This document shows, piece by piece, positions 23,085-37,192 of a DNA stretch of 64,000 bases (the first letter of the stretch is position 1; each line of letters starts with the position of its first letter). Source of the DNA: Podarcis raffonei (lineage: Eukaryota > Chordata > Lepidosauria > Squamata > Lacertidae); NCBI RefSeq assembly GCF_027172205.1, contig NC_070614.1:32540001-32604000 (forward strand). Reading direction: 5' to 3'. Position numbers and translations under genes: made by a program. The notes under the pieces were generated by a model. That model saw nothing but the letters and a program-made list of their open reading frames with translations, had not been told where the DNA came from and did not search any database.

Positions 23085-24359
23085 AAAATGTATTATATAA
23101 AAACAAAATTAAAATCCTATACATGCCTCATTTTCAGATAAGTGTGCCTATAGAATACAGCTTTAGTTGACACATGCATTCTGCTGGCGTGGTGAAATGC
23201 ACAGCTATAATTCCCTTTGTTTTATTTAATATAATAATAAATTACAAATATACCTATTTGTGGAGAAGGAGTAGAAGAAAAGACAAAAGGGGACACTGGA
23301 GTGAATGTATACTATTTAAGTAGCAATCTCCTTTTCAAGCTGCTTCCAACTCTAGAGGAAAGTGAAGAAAGACTTACCAGTACCATTGTCACTTTATTTG
23401 TGCTCAAAGCAATACATATCAAATGCATGACCAAAAAATCACTATCCATATTAACCCATAAAAGCAAGTGAGCCCAGGCCAGAGAGTCCAAATCATTGAT
23501 TTCTGACAAAACTATCCAATTGACCTGACAGAATCATTGAGGCAGCCCCTCCCCCAGTGTCCCTAGGGCTACTGTCTTCCTTGAGGAAAATCAGAAACTG
23601 GGATGCCCAGGCTAGGGAGCATGGCAAATCAGCTCCTGATAGGTGGCCTGAGAAAACTACTGGGACAGCCCCTCATTCACCTTCTCTGGGGTATTAAAGT
23701 CCCATCTGCCCTGAGAGATGGCAAGGAAGCCGAGGCCAGGAGCAAATGCCATCAGTTGTCAGTCAGCCTGAGAGGTCTCTGTCACTACATTTGTGTTCTA
23801 CTACAGTATTTTAAAATTGTAAATGACCTCAAGTGCATTGACTTAAAAGTGGTGTGTAACAAATGCAATAAATATATTAGTAAAATAAGTTCAAAACAAG
23901 ATAATCAGAAGAACAAAAACACATCATAATAGAAAAATAAACTTCAAAAATAGCTTGGCTACAAGGAAGAACAAAACAAAACACTGTATTGAATACGGTC
24001 CTCTGACCTACTTGCGAAAGAGGATGCAGATTTGCATAATATATACCATTCCTGGTATATATAGCATAAATTAAGTTTTAATAAAGCCAAATTACATTAC
24101 ATGAAGATTAATGTACAAAAATGCCTATATTTATTTAAATAAAGTAGACAGAACTGTTGACAGTAATTAATAAATGGTGGCCAGTGGATCTTGCAATTTT
24201 ATATTTTATTTCTTCCTTTCAACAATTGTACAGGTATAGTCCTATTCTTCAGATCTTTGATCCATGTGTTCCTCATCAATGACTGTTTGCATCTTGATTT
24301 TTCTTCAGATCTCCCATGTGCTAGTAGCAGGTAAGCAAGCTACTTTTGTAAGGTTTACT
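23085..24359. other. No gene recognised
   Basis: A/T-rich with a GC-richer block at about 23530-23790. It lies upstream of the butyrophilin-like IgV exon, where its signal-peptide exon might be, but none was identified. Confidence 0.3.
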
Positions 24360-25345
24360 GCAGCGAGCAGTTCACCTCTGAGGTAATACTTGTGTGCAAA
24401 ACACAGTAAGAGTTGTTTAATGAAGGACAATCCACCACTTTCCAAGGGAATCCGTTCCACTGTTTAGCAACTCTTACTGTCTGAAAGTTCACCTGTATTC
24501 TGCAGAATAGAGTGGGATTATTGCTTTTCTTCATCAGAACATTATACTTCAGTTGATGCAGCCTAGAATAGCTTTTTTTGCTACTGCATGACAATGTTGA
24601 CTCATGTTCAGATTGTGATCCACTATAACCTCTAGATCCTTTTCACATGTGCTATTGGCAAGCCAGGTGTCCCCCTCTTATATTTGTGCAGCTGATTCTT
24701 CCTGCCTAAGTGCAGAATCTTACATTTGTCCCTATTGAAATTCATTTTGTTAGTTTGGGCCTAGTTTTTCAATCCATTATGTTCAATTTAAGATTACCAG
24801 ACGTCCCTGTTTTCCAGAGACAGTCCCCAGATTTGCAAATCAGTCCTCTGACAAAATCCATCTATTTAGTAGGATGTTGAAAAGTGTCCCCAGATTTATT
24901 GAAAAAAATCTGGTAACCTTAGGTCAACTTGAATCCCAATTCTGTCTTCAGTGGCATTATCTACCCCACCCAGTTTGGTGTCATCTGCAAATTGGACAAG
25001 CATCCTCTCAATTTCTTCATCCAAGTCATTTCTAAAGATATTAAACAACAACAGACCCAGGATTGAACCCTATGGCATCCTACTTGTCACTTTTTTCCAG
25101 GACGATGAGGAATTATTAGAGAACACTCTTTGGGTTTGGTCCATCAACACGCTGCTAATCCACCTAACAGTTACCTCATCCAACCCACACATTATCAGCT
25201 TCCTCACAAGATTATCATTGTTGAAGGCTTGGCTAAAATCAAGGTACACTACATTCCCCTGATCCACCAAGCTTGTAACTCTATCAAAAAAAGAAATGAG
25301 ACTTGGCATGACTTGTTTTTGAGAAAGCCATGCTGGATCTTTTAT
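24360..25345 (-). mobile_element. CR1 LINE fragment, old, interrupted by a MITE
   Basis: Minus-strand pieces of the CR1 reverse transcriptase (SLISFFDRVTSLVDQGN, VYLDFSQAFN, WISSVLMDQTQRVFSN) with gaps and frame changes. It aligns along the same stretch as the CR1 at 8204-10173 but is far more diverged. The MITE at 24788-24925 splits it. Confidence 0.8.
24788..24925. mobile_element. Small inverted-repeat element inside CR1
   Basis: Ends AAGATTACCAGA and the inverse TCTGGTAACCTT, with CCCTGTTTTCCAGAGAC-type internal sequence. It interrupts the CR1 homology. Confidence 0.5.
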
Positions 25346-25575
25346 TTCATCACCCTATTTTTAGGATATGAAGATAGAGAGCATTTCATATTTAGAGTAG
25401 CAGTTGCACAATCGGGGCAAGCAATTGGATATGCTTAGCAGTAGGGACTACCATGGTCCTAGCTGTTGGTGATGGGTGCCATATCCTTCCAGCCTCCAAA
25501 AAGAATTCCATGGAGCAATCACTGCCAGCAGTGGTCAGTTTAAGGTGAACTTTTGATTTTTTTTATTCCCCAAAG

Positions 25576-25929
25576 GTCAATATAAAATCATTCCACCCCA
25601 AAAACCTATAGTTGGTTTCCTTGGAAAAGAAGTGCTCCTGCCATGTCAACTAACGTCAAGGGTACCAGAAAGCACCAACATCCAGGTCCAGTGGATCTTG
25701 GATAAATCCTCAGAAAAAATTGATGTGAAATCCTACTATGGTCAAAACAGGCAAGAAACACAGGATAACAGATACCGAGATCGAGCTGAGCTTTCCCGTA
25801 CTGATCTTAATAAAGGAAACATGTCTCTGATTCTGAAGAAAACCCATCTGCCTGACCAAGGAAACTACACCTGTATGATATTCCTTGAAGACTGGTATAA
25901 TGAAGTGGTGGTTGAATTGGTTTTGGCAG
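25576..25929 (+). CDS. Butyrophilin-like IgV exon
   Basis: 354 nt, phase 1-1. It has the V-set pattern: LLPCQL (first Cys), VQWIL (core Trp), RAELSRTDLNKGNMSLIL and DQGNYTC (second Cys). Acceptor CCCAAAG, donor CAG/GTGAG. Size and sequence fit the first extracellular domain of butyrophilins. Confidence 0.92.
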
Positions 25930-28900
25930 GTGAGTTTATTCTTATTATTCTTATTATTAGGGTTGCCAAACCTCTGGGGCTGACCTGGAGTCTCTAGGTT
26001 TGCCTGCCCCACTCCAGGGTGCAGAAAGAGGACTTGAATCTCCAGGTAGGCAAGAGCACCTTTGGGGGAATACCATGTTTTTAGAAAACTCTGAATCCAG
26101 CTTGCAAGCTTCAACTCCAAAGAAGCCTATTGCTATATTTTGCATATGGAGGGGTGGTGTCTGCCAATTAACCTCTTTCTCCAGGGCTCTGTGATGGGAG
26201 AGAAAGCAGAGGAAGAAAAGGAAGTGGGCTGGGTTCTAGCAGAGGATGGGGTTAAGAGTATGCATGGACACTTGGCACAAGATGCATGGCTGCAGAAGAG
26301 AGAGGAGCACATGAAGAATAGCAGCAGCAGCCAAGCCTTGCTGCCTCCACCACCTACACCTAACTCCTGGATGTTCTTCTTGAGCAAGTCTGAGAAGGCA
26401 GGGACATCGCCAGGTGCTGTGGGCCATATTAAGCATACATTTTCAGAAATACAAGTTGTCAAACCTAAAACTGTAGAACTCAGGTCAGTAACTCATTCAT
26501 TCAGACTTCTCCATCTCTTCGCAGCCATGAGCACTACTCACATGACCAATCGTCCTGTAGCTCAACAATACAATACAATACAATACAAAAAACAGAATTT
26601 TGAAAGGTAGCTTGGCACAAAATGTGTACTGTAAGAACTGACTGTAATAAAGTATCATTCCTGGTGTTTGGTCAGAGTGCAGAAACTCTAGATAGGTTCT
26701 ATTATATTTGGAATGATGGAAAATTAATATGTGGTGTTCTTTTTGTGCAGCAAAAGGAACAGAGCCCACCATTGCCTTGGTGGATTATAAAGGCTGGGGG
26801 ATTGGCCTCACCTGCAGCTCCAACGGTTGGTACCCAAAGCCCAAGGCTTTCTGGCTGGACAGTGAAGGGAAAGTCCGAAGTAAACAGTCAGACACTACAA
26901 ACACAGAGACCAAGGCAGGGAACTTCAGTGTTTCCAGTTCCATTACAATAGAATCAGGAGTTGACCATGAAGTCTCTTGCAAAATCATCAACGAACTGCT
27001 AGGGATGGAGATTGAATCAAGAATCCTGATTTCTGGTGAGTAGGGGTGAAGCAAAAGCGCCAAGAGGTTAAATGCTTTCACTGTGTTTTCAGTACAAGTA
27101 TTATATAGGAAGAGAGGGTTGGGAAATTAATTCAATTTTAATGCCTTGAAGTACACAAGGCTCTTTGTTTGAACGGATTATCCAGAACTGTAGTTCTGCT
27201 CAGCAGCATTTCATCAGTTATCATCTGGGGTAATGGCTAAAGTGTCTTCTGGTTCCCATATCCACTATTCACCAGAGAGGCAGGCAGGTCACACCTGAAG
27301 CACCCCTATTGCCACAACTTCAGCTCAATCCCTCCCAAAATGGGAAGTTCAGGAGAATTTGGGGCAATGAAGGTGAGTGGCAAAGTCAGACTCTGGTTAA
27401 TTAGTTTTGCAACTTGAAACCGGTTGGGTTAGTTTTGCTGTAACTGAGATTTTAATATGTGTTTCAGATGCCCTTTACCCTGCCACTTCCCCTTGGCTAG
27501 CAGCCTTCCTAATCATTCTGTTGATTTTCATCTGCCTTCTTGTCGGTGCTGGGTACAAAGTCAGACGTAAGTATTTAATCTCATTTTCATAATCTCATTA
27601 AACTGTAGATGTGAACTGTTACAGAAATTTCTGTTGTTTTGTACCCATGTTTATAAAAATGAGTGGTGTGTTCTTAGATACAGAGAAGAAATACATACCA
27701 GTTAAATCAATACGTATTTACTACAGCCAGTAATTGCTCCTTAAACTGCCTTAAAATGAGCATAGTTTAAAAGCTGCTTCAGGCAATCAGAGTCACTTCC
27801 CCAACAGATAGTTGGCAAATTTAGTGCAGTTTACATTTTACTGTGGTTCTACCTACTTTGGACTCAGCAAACCAGGATGCGAACCAAAATGCAAATTTAT
27901 TGAATTTTGTGATTCATTTTTTCAACCTGAAATATATTAGGGGGAAATGTACACAAAAAATGCATATACAGTGGTACCTTGGGTTATGAACTTAATTCGT
28001 TCCAGAGGTCCGTTCTTAACCCAAAACCGTTCTTAACCTGAGGTGCACTTTCGCTAATGGGGCCTCCTGCTGCCACTGCACGATTTCCGTTCTCATTCTG
28101 GGGCAAAGTTCTCAACCCAAGGTACTACTTCCAGGTTAGCGGAGTTTGTAACCTGAAGTGTTTGTAACCTGAAGTGTTTGTAACCGAGGTACCACTGTAT
28201 TGGTGAAAATAATGCATCATATTAAAAGAAATAGCCTTCAAAAATGTGTGTATTAGGAGAAATAAGGACTGTCAGATAAATAAATTGTCTGATTTCTATA
28301 ATTTGCTATATTTATTTCAGAGAGTTATCAGAAGCTATCTCAATGTGGTGAGTAATTGATAATGACATATTGTATACATATCATTTATGTAAGGGATGGG
28401 GAGTTCGCTACAATGTTATTGGGAGAGGTATAAAGAATTATAATCAAATTCCCTGGCACGTCTATTTTCCTTTCCTTGGATGAAAACTAATTCCACCTCT
28501 ACAGAGCATCAAGCCCTATTATTCAACTATGACTAACCATGGATTATTCTGTTATTTAGCTTTTCTGGGGTTTCATTTGCCTTTTTGAATGATTATTTGT
28601 TGATTTAAAATTGTATTCAAATTTCCTGTAAATTAGTTATATTCACACTTTTGCTATCTGATCTTCTGATGAAGGGCAATCAAGATACATTTTGAGTATC
28701 AAAGATGTCTCTAAGTGATGGACAATTAAAATCATACCCTCCAACATTTCTCTGATGAAAATAGGGATGTCCCATTCCATAATGATAATTTTACTATTTA
28801 TACCCCACATATCTGGCTGGGTTGCCCCAGCCACTCTGAGCAGCTTCCAACATACATAAAAACACAATAAAAAATTAAACTTTTTTAAAAAAACAAACAA

Positions 28901-31759
28901 AAAACTATACAGGATTGCTTTCAGACAGCTTGGGAGTCAAATAACTCCAAACCCTCTAACATTTCTCCAATGAAAATAGGGACAACCTAAGGAAAAGTGA
29001 GACACTCTGAGATCAAATCAGAAACTGGGACGACTTCTCTAAATCAGGGGCGTCCCTGGAAAACAGGGACACTTGGAGGGTCTGGTAGATGAAGTCATGC
29101 TCAGACATCATCTTCCTGCTGAGATCTGTAGGATCAATTGAAATAAGATCACTGATTATAGTGAGTCTACTTTGATTATGATTTGTTAAATGTAACCAAG
29201 AAGTGGGGAAATCCACAATGGCTACAATTTATTTCTGGTTGTTTTGGAGAGAAGCATTAAATGCATGCTTACCATTTCTGGAGATGATGCCTACCTTAAA
29301 TATTGCCACTTGAATCCCTGGTGACGTTGGTGGCTAGGAGTGCCTTTTGTCACCTTGGGCAGGCGCCACAGCTAGAATCATTCCTGAACTGTGATAGGTT
29401 GACCACAAGAGATCAGTCATTGGAAATGCCAAGACCCTAGTAATTCATTCTATACAGGACTTCTCTTGTGGTTGATCTGGAAACTGCAGTCAGTGCAGAA
29501 TGCTGCAATACTGGCTGCACTGGCTGCAACTTTGATACTAAGCTAAGTTAAAGGTATTGCTATTAGAGTGGACTTCCGGGTTAGCGCCATCGGCAATGGC
29601 GGAGTTCCTCTGACCGGGAGGAACCCGCTCCGCAGAAACTGGGTCTTGCCGCCGCGGCGAAGGCGGAGACCCTTCAAAAACCCCAGGCGGATGAAGCCTG
29701 GGGACTTGGGATCCGGCTGACACCAGGAGCGCCTCCCCTACTCGTAAGGAAACCCCTTTTTTGGGGCTTCGTAGCGACGTGGGGTGAGCAGCGCGGTGTT
29801 TTGGATCAATCGCTACTTTTGTGGAGTGAAGCCGCATAGCCATTGCCGGAGAGCGCTGACTTTTTCCTGTGGACAATTGGACTCTAAAATAAGTACCCGT
29901 GAGTAGAAACGGAAAATTGGATTAAAAAATACCTTAATTTGGCATCGAAGCGGGAAGGTCTAAAACAGTCAACCTTCCGCTTCTTGTAAACAGACTGAAG
30001 CAAAAACCTTTCAAGCTAATAGCCTGGAAAGTCTTTTATAAAGTTCGATATTCCTATCATTTATAACTATTAAAACCTCCCTGGAAGTGAGAGCAAGGGG
30101 GGGTGAATTTTGACTGTTTAAGCCTGGAGAGGGTGTAAAGAAAGATACGTTTTCCACCGTCTCTGACCTGGGAACGGGGTGTCAGAGACAGAAATTGTTT
30201 GAGACGTTCGTTGACCCTGAATGGAACTTTATGACAGATAGTAGAAGAAGAGAAACGAATTGAATCCAATGTTGCCTTTTGCATCTTAGAGAAACAAAGT
30301 ATTTGAAAGCACTTGAACATTTGAAAAATGAAAGTAACTTTTCTTGGCTGGACTTGCTACAAAAAATGGATACAAATAGAATCTGTCTCCTCTAGAGGGA
30401 GCTTGTTATATTGTTGTGCCAGTCCACTGAGGGACTTTACAGCTGTCAGATTAAGAGCGTGGGAAAGTCCTCTGGCCTTCAACGAAAATGTGTTGGGAGG
30501 AAGTACTGGTGAGTGCCCTCTGCAGGACAAGTGTTCTGTTGGAGCAGATGCACAAGAAGATTGACATAATGAATGAAATGGTTGACATGATGCATGAGAA
30601 GAGGGACTTGGTGACTGTTGTGGTCTGTAAGGGGGATCTAACAGGGAACACTGATACAGAAATCACCCAGGGCTCTTTCCAGGAACCTACTTTGGCTAGA
30701 CAAGTGCAAGAGCAGACGACAATGGAAGAAGATTTAATCCAAGTAATTCAAATAGAGGGATCTGAGGCCCTGCAGGAGTACAAACCATTGCTTTCGAAGA
30801 CTGAATCAGGAGTACGCCAGGGGGAGTTGGGAGCTGAGGAGGCCCTTGACACCGGAGGGACTTTGAAACATGTTGTAAAATATTTTTTGGACTATGTTGA
30901 TGGTTGTGGGGAGTGGGGCTGGGGGGAGTGGGATGGTCTGATGAGGGGAGGTGGAGATAATTTTGTGTTGGAACCCCCCAGAGACCTACTCCTCAATGAG
31001 AAAGGAAAGAAATTAAGGAAGAGACCAGCAGAAGACAAGGGAAAGTGCAAATACAAACAACAACAAGAAGATTTGCAGAAGGGGCATGGAAGAGACTTAA
31101 GAGCCTCGGACGTAAGACTACCAGGTTGATGGACTAGATGGTATGGACAGTAAGGACTGACTTAACCCGAAACCAGGAAGAAGGGACGTTGGATGAAAAT
31201 TGGATGAATGTTTATAAAGGGAATTTTCTATTTTGGGAATTAGTGTAAAATTAATGAATGCTAGGGAAAATGTTGGAATGAAATTATTTGGCTTTAGTAG
31301 AAATGATATAAGGAGTTATGTAAATAAGCATTAAGTTTTAAGTGTTAAGGTATTATATGGCAAGATAAGGCTAAATAAATTAAGGTAAATTGAATAACAA
31401 AATATGGTAAAAGATGGTAAGGATCTGCTGAGTTAACTAAATAAGGTAGACTGTTAAGATAAATTATTTAATAAAAATTGAGAAAGATGGAAAGAATTTG
31501 CTGAAACAACTAATAGAACTAGAATACAAAAATGGAGGTGTGAGGAAGTCAAGGAAACAAGTAAATGAAAGATAAGGTAAAGAAAATAGGGGTTTTTTCT
31601 TTTTTCTTTTTTCTCTTTTTCTTTTTTCTGAAATGTTTTTGTTTTTAAAATGTTTCAAAATGTTTTTGTCTTTTTCTTGTTTATTGTATTTTTCCTTTTT
31701 ATTTTTATTGCTTGTTGTTGTTTTTTTCTGTATTTGTCAAACTTCAATAAATATTATTA

Positions 31760-31794
<35 letters not shown>

Positions 31795-34700
31795 AGGTAT
31801 TGCTATTAGTATGTAAAGCCATTAATGATTTGGAACCACTTTACATGCCAAGTTGAATGTTTCAGTCCACAGAACTTGCACTTTTACCGGTGCCACAAAC
31901 TTCTTTATTTCAGCAAGTCTCCCTAGATATATATTTACGTAGTTATCTATGCTCTATTTCAGTGATATTTATCTTTTGTATACTTTTTAATCAGTCTTGT
32001 GGGTTTTAACTGAGTTTAGCTGAGTTTTACCAATAGTTTCAGTGTGTGCATCACTTTAAAAGCTTTATGATTGTGGTGTACGAATCTTTCTAAACAGATA
32101 CAGTGCAGCATATAATGTTCAGTAAATAAATGAATAATGTTGCAATGCATCTTGTTTTCTGCAGAAAAACAGAAGAATGAAGCACAAGATGGTAAATGCC
32201 TCTAAGAGAGATTCACTTCCTCTATAGCACTGTTCCATAATTGTTTATATTTTTAGCATATACTAGCAGTATTGTCTTCAGGGTGACTAACAGTAACACT
32301 TTTTAAAAAGCCCAGTAAAGAGGAGCAGGAGAAAAATAGCAAAATTTTAACCACAATAAATGAGTAAACAACAGAATATTTTTTAAAAAAAGATCTTATT
32401 ACCTGGCAAAACTTAATGAGCTGGAATAGCTATATGACTGGATGGTCATACAGTAGCCCAGGTGACTGAAGCTATTCAAAGCAGAGGTTGGGTTGAGCAA
32501 GGAAGGAATAATCCTGTCACATCCTCAAGATACCTTGTCAAGGTAATGCTTTATATACCATATCTTGTATTAATAATAGTAGTTGTGTTGGCAATAGTAA
32601 CTAACAGGCAGAGTAGTAGAAGGGACTCTCCCCACATAAGATACCCCTTTAGCTATATTGGTGGAAGTAAATTCTTGATTAATCATACTTACATGTATGT
32701 ATAGGGTGTGTATGACTAACATTTTGCTATCTGTCTTTTCAGACCGAAATCATGTAACCAAAGCAATAGGTAAGATGAGATTGTTTCCCTTTTCTCAAGC
32801 TCCCTTTTATATATAGGCAGGATTTCTTCTATCCTTGCAAGATTTCAAAAGCCCAATTTTCTGCAGTATAGGTTCATCGATTCATCTCCTGTCTAGGCAT
32901 TTCATATTGCTATGAAGTTTTATTCCTGGAACCATGTTCAAATTGACAAGTGCAAGAGGCATTTCAAACTGGAAGCATTCCATAATGCTGACAATTTGGA
33001 GTTAGGCTTTTAAGGGTCTTCCAGATATATCAAGAAAGGAAAGGATGAACTAGATCCATTAGTTAGAGAAGAGGAAGCCAAGGAGAAGGAGATATGTAAT
33101 CATGTTTATATGTTGGGGGGGATAAAAATAGGAAGAATAATATATGTATTCTTCTGATTTTAACGTGTGACTTATAATGTACCAGGAATTCAAGCGGTAA
33201 AACACCGTGGGCAAGCCCTGCCACTGCCTATGTATGGTCACAACTGAAGCATTGACTGGCTCCAGTAATTTTCACAGCAGATCTGCCAAAAGCCATCTTC
33301 TGCCTCCTGCTTTTTTCAGATCCACTGTTAGATAGAACTCTCTCATGTAGAAGCTAAGTCAGGAAGAGCCGTTTCCACCCTAGCAGGATTGCAGCCCAAT
33401 CCCTCTCCCCACTGCCTCCCCCCTCTGCCCATGGCTACAGCTCTCCTGAGCTTGGCTGGTGAGCTGAAGTGGTCATCACTTTCCTCTCTCTCCCATGTGA
33501 GCCTCTGGGCAGATCCACAACATGTGTTTTGGAGCACAGCCAATGGAGTACAGCCAGTGCTTCCAGAGTGAATAACACTTGCCAAATTATGGGCAAAGAT
33601 GTCCAAGATCTTGTTTTGATTTTGATTTTGTTTTTTGTCCTCTGTGCTTGGTGTAAAACTTCTACTTTGCTTATTTCCCCTTTTGGTCTTTAACCTTTAT
33701 TTTTGGAAGAATTGGATGAAATTGTCAGGCATGGCTTTTTTCCCCCATTCAGTGGGGATGAATCCTTCCAAAATTAAAAAGAATACCTGCTGCAAAGGTT
33801 CTGCAGGAGTAGACTTTCCGTTTGAGGTAGCTAACAAGAAGCCACATAAATTGCCTTGTTGTCATATATGAAAACAGCATATACAGTGGTACCTCGGGTT
33901 ACATACGCTTCAGGTTACATACGCTTCAGGTTACAAACTCCGCTAACCCAGAAATAGTACCTCGGGTTAAGAACTTTGCTTCAGGATGAGAACAGAAATC
34001 GTGCCCCGGCGGTGCGGCGGGAGCAGGAGACCCCATTAGCTAAAGTGGTCTTCAGGTTAAGAACAGTTTCAGGTTAAGAACGGACCTCCGGAATGAATTA
34101 AGTACTTAACCCGAGGTACCACTGTACTGTATGAGAGAAGTATTTCTGGGAAAGAAATCTTCCAAATTATGGACAAATAGGTGCAGGGTTGTTTTGTGCT
34201 GGGCACAAACCAAATTAAAAGGAATTTGCTTCCCTGTCTGGTTTTGAGAGCAGTGATTTTATTATGAAAATAGCACACATCATACAGGTATTCATAGGAA
34301 AGTAACCTGCACAATTGCAGAAGGAGGACAGAGGCTATGAAATTATGATTAATGGAGGATGGGCTGCTTCAGGCTAGTGTTCTCCTCAAATTGAACCAAG
34401 TATCCCAGGAACTGAATGAAAAGCTGGGTAAATGTGTGCTAAGATTTACTCTTTTTCATTTATTGTTGTAGAAACTGAGAAACGCACAGGACAAGCAAGT
34501 GAGTATCCTTTGAGTGAATAACTAGCCACAAAGTGCCTGTAGTCTTTGATAAACTGCAAGCTTCTTTCCTGCACTTATGTGAGCCATTCTTACCAGCTCC
34601 TTGATACACAACCAAAGGCCAGCAGCAGACTTGGGTTGGCGCTGAAAGAGTCCTTGGGGTTTTCTCTCTCTTCCCAATCTCCAGATAGGCATTTGGGAGG

Positions 34701-37151
34701 AAGGGTTGGATATACATTTCAAAATGGGTCTACGAGCTGAAAATAGAAACAATGTACCTACTTTTATAACCCAAGAAAATCTTTAAACCTGGCTCTGAAA
34801 GCCAGGATTGACGTTCCACCCCCACCCTGCTTAGGTGGCGAGCCGATTTGGGCTCGCCCGCAGAGGCTGATGGACCCTGATAGATTCCGTCAAGCCTTGC
34901 GGGACCTTTCTCCCCCTGGCGACTCATTGACTGAGCTTGTTGAGGGCTGGAATACCCAGCTCCTGGCAGCCATCAATGAGATCGCGCCTAAGCGCCCTCT
35001 GTGACCCCGCAGAAACCAGCTTCCCTGGTTTACCGAGGAGCTCCGAAAAATGAAGCGGGACCTCAGACGGCTAGAGCGAGTATGGCGGGGTGTCCGTGAC
35101 AGAGCTTCAAGAACATCTTATAGGGTTTTTATGAAAACCTACGAGATGGCAGTGAAGGCCGCTAAGAAGTCCTACTTCTCGGCCTCCATTGCATCCGCTA
35201 GCTCTCGCCCGGCGCAATTATTTAGTATAATTCGGTCTTTAACGTCCCTTGAAGGACAGCCAAATTTAAATAACAATTTGACACACAGCTGTGAGGCATT
35301 TGCGAGCTTTTTTGCGGAGAAGGTCCTGTTGCTCCGCCATGACCTCCCTGCCAATTTGGATACAATAAAGGAACTGGAGGCCTTTCGACTGTCCTCGGGT
35401 CCAGTATTGGACCACTTTGACCGGATATCCCCAGCCGATGTGGACAGACTCCTCCGAGCTGGAAAGCCCACCACTTGTCCTCTCGACCCGTACCCGTCTT
35501 GGCTGATTAGAGCGTGTCCAGACGAGGTTCGGGCCCCCCTGGGGGATATCATCAATTTGTCCCTTGGCACCGGGACATTCCCAGGGGAACTAAAGGAGGC
35601 AGTGGTGCGCCCGCTCTTAAAGAAAACATCATTAGATCCCTTAGATCTATCCAATTACCGCCCGGTTTCAAATCTTCCATTCCTGGGTAAGGTGATTGAG
35701 AGAGCGGTTGCTGAACACCTTGGTAGGTTTCTGGATGAAACATCGGCTCTGGATCCATTCCAGTCCAGCTTCCGCGCTGGTCATGGGACCGAGACGGCTC
35801 TGGTCGCCCTAACAGATTATCTCCGCAGGCAGCTGGATCGAGGCAGGTCGGGGCTGCTGATTCTTCTAGACCTGTCAGCAGCCTTCGACATGGTCGAGCA
35901 CGAACTCCTGGACCACCGCCTTTCCGACGTGGGGATCCAGGGCACAGTCCTTCAATGGCTGCGCTTGTTTCTCTCTGGTCGGGGACAGAGGGTGTCGCTT
36001 GGGGGGTAACTGTCGTCGTGCCACTCCTTGGTGTGTGGAGTGCCTCAGGGTGCGATACTCTCCCCAATGCTTTTTAACATCTTTATGCGTCCCCTCGCCC
36101 AGCTTGTCCGGAGTTTTGGGCTGGGCTGCCATCAGTATGCTGATGACACCCAACTCTATCTGTTGATGGATGGCCATCCTGACTCGGCCCCAGACACACT
36201 GACCAGATGTTTGGAAGCTGTGGCTGGATGGTTACGTGGGAGCCGGTTGAAGCTAAATCCTTCAAAGACAGAGGTCCTGTGGCTGGGACGGGACGATATG
36301 GGATTGGGGGGGCAACTCCCATCTCTTGCGGGGGTGCAATTAGTGCCAGCACCGTCCGTTAAGAGTTTGGGTGTAATCTTCGACACCTCCCTTTCCATGG
36401 AGGCGCAGATTGCAGCTATAACGAAGGCGGCATTTTTCCATCTCTGCCAAGCTAAGCAGTTGGCTCCTTACCACTCTCGCCCTGACCTAGCCACTCTGAT
36501 CCACGTGATGGTCACCTCCAGACTGGATTATTGTAACTCGCTCTACGTGGGGCTGCCCTTGAGACTGACCCAGAAACTCCAGCGGGTGCAGAATGCCGCG
36601 GCGAGACTCCTTACGGGGTCTTCGCTGCGAGATCACATTCACCTGGTGCTATACCAGCTGCGCTGGCTCCCGGTGGAGTACAGGATCAGGTTTAAGGTGC
36701 TGGTTTTAACCTTCAAAGCCCTATATGGTCTAGGACCCTCGTACCTACGGGACCGCCTCTCCTGGTATGCCCCACAGAGGAACTTACGGTCTTCAAATAA
36801 AAACATATTGAAGGTCCCAGGCCACAGAGAGGTTAGGCTGGCCTCAACTAGAGCCAGGGCTTTTTCGGCTGCGGCTCCAACCTGGTGGAACGCTCTGTCA
36901 CAAGAGACAAGGGCCCTGCAGGACTTGACATCTTTCCGCAGGGCCTGCAAGACAGAGCTGTTCCACCAGGCCTTTGGTCAGAGCGCAGCCTGACTCCCTC
37001 CTCTGGCAATCTTTACAGAACTTTAGTATGGTTGCCATCAATTTTGATTTTAATTAATTTTTAGAATGTTTTTATAATGTTGCACTATTTTAGTGTTGTT
37101 AGCCGCCCTGAGCCCGGCTTCAGCTGGGGAGGGCGGGATATAAATAAATTA

Positions 37152-37192
<41 letters not shown>

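Noticed and set aside
26140-26610. Plus-strand 156-codon frame between IgV and IgC exons
   Set aside because: Low-complexity and intronic, with no domain and no supporting splice phases.
35172-36067. Minus-strand frames of 160 and 171 codons
   Set aside because: Shadows of the GC-rich L2 coding strand.
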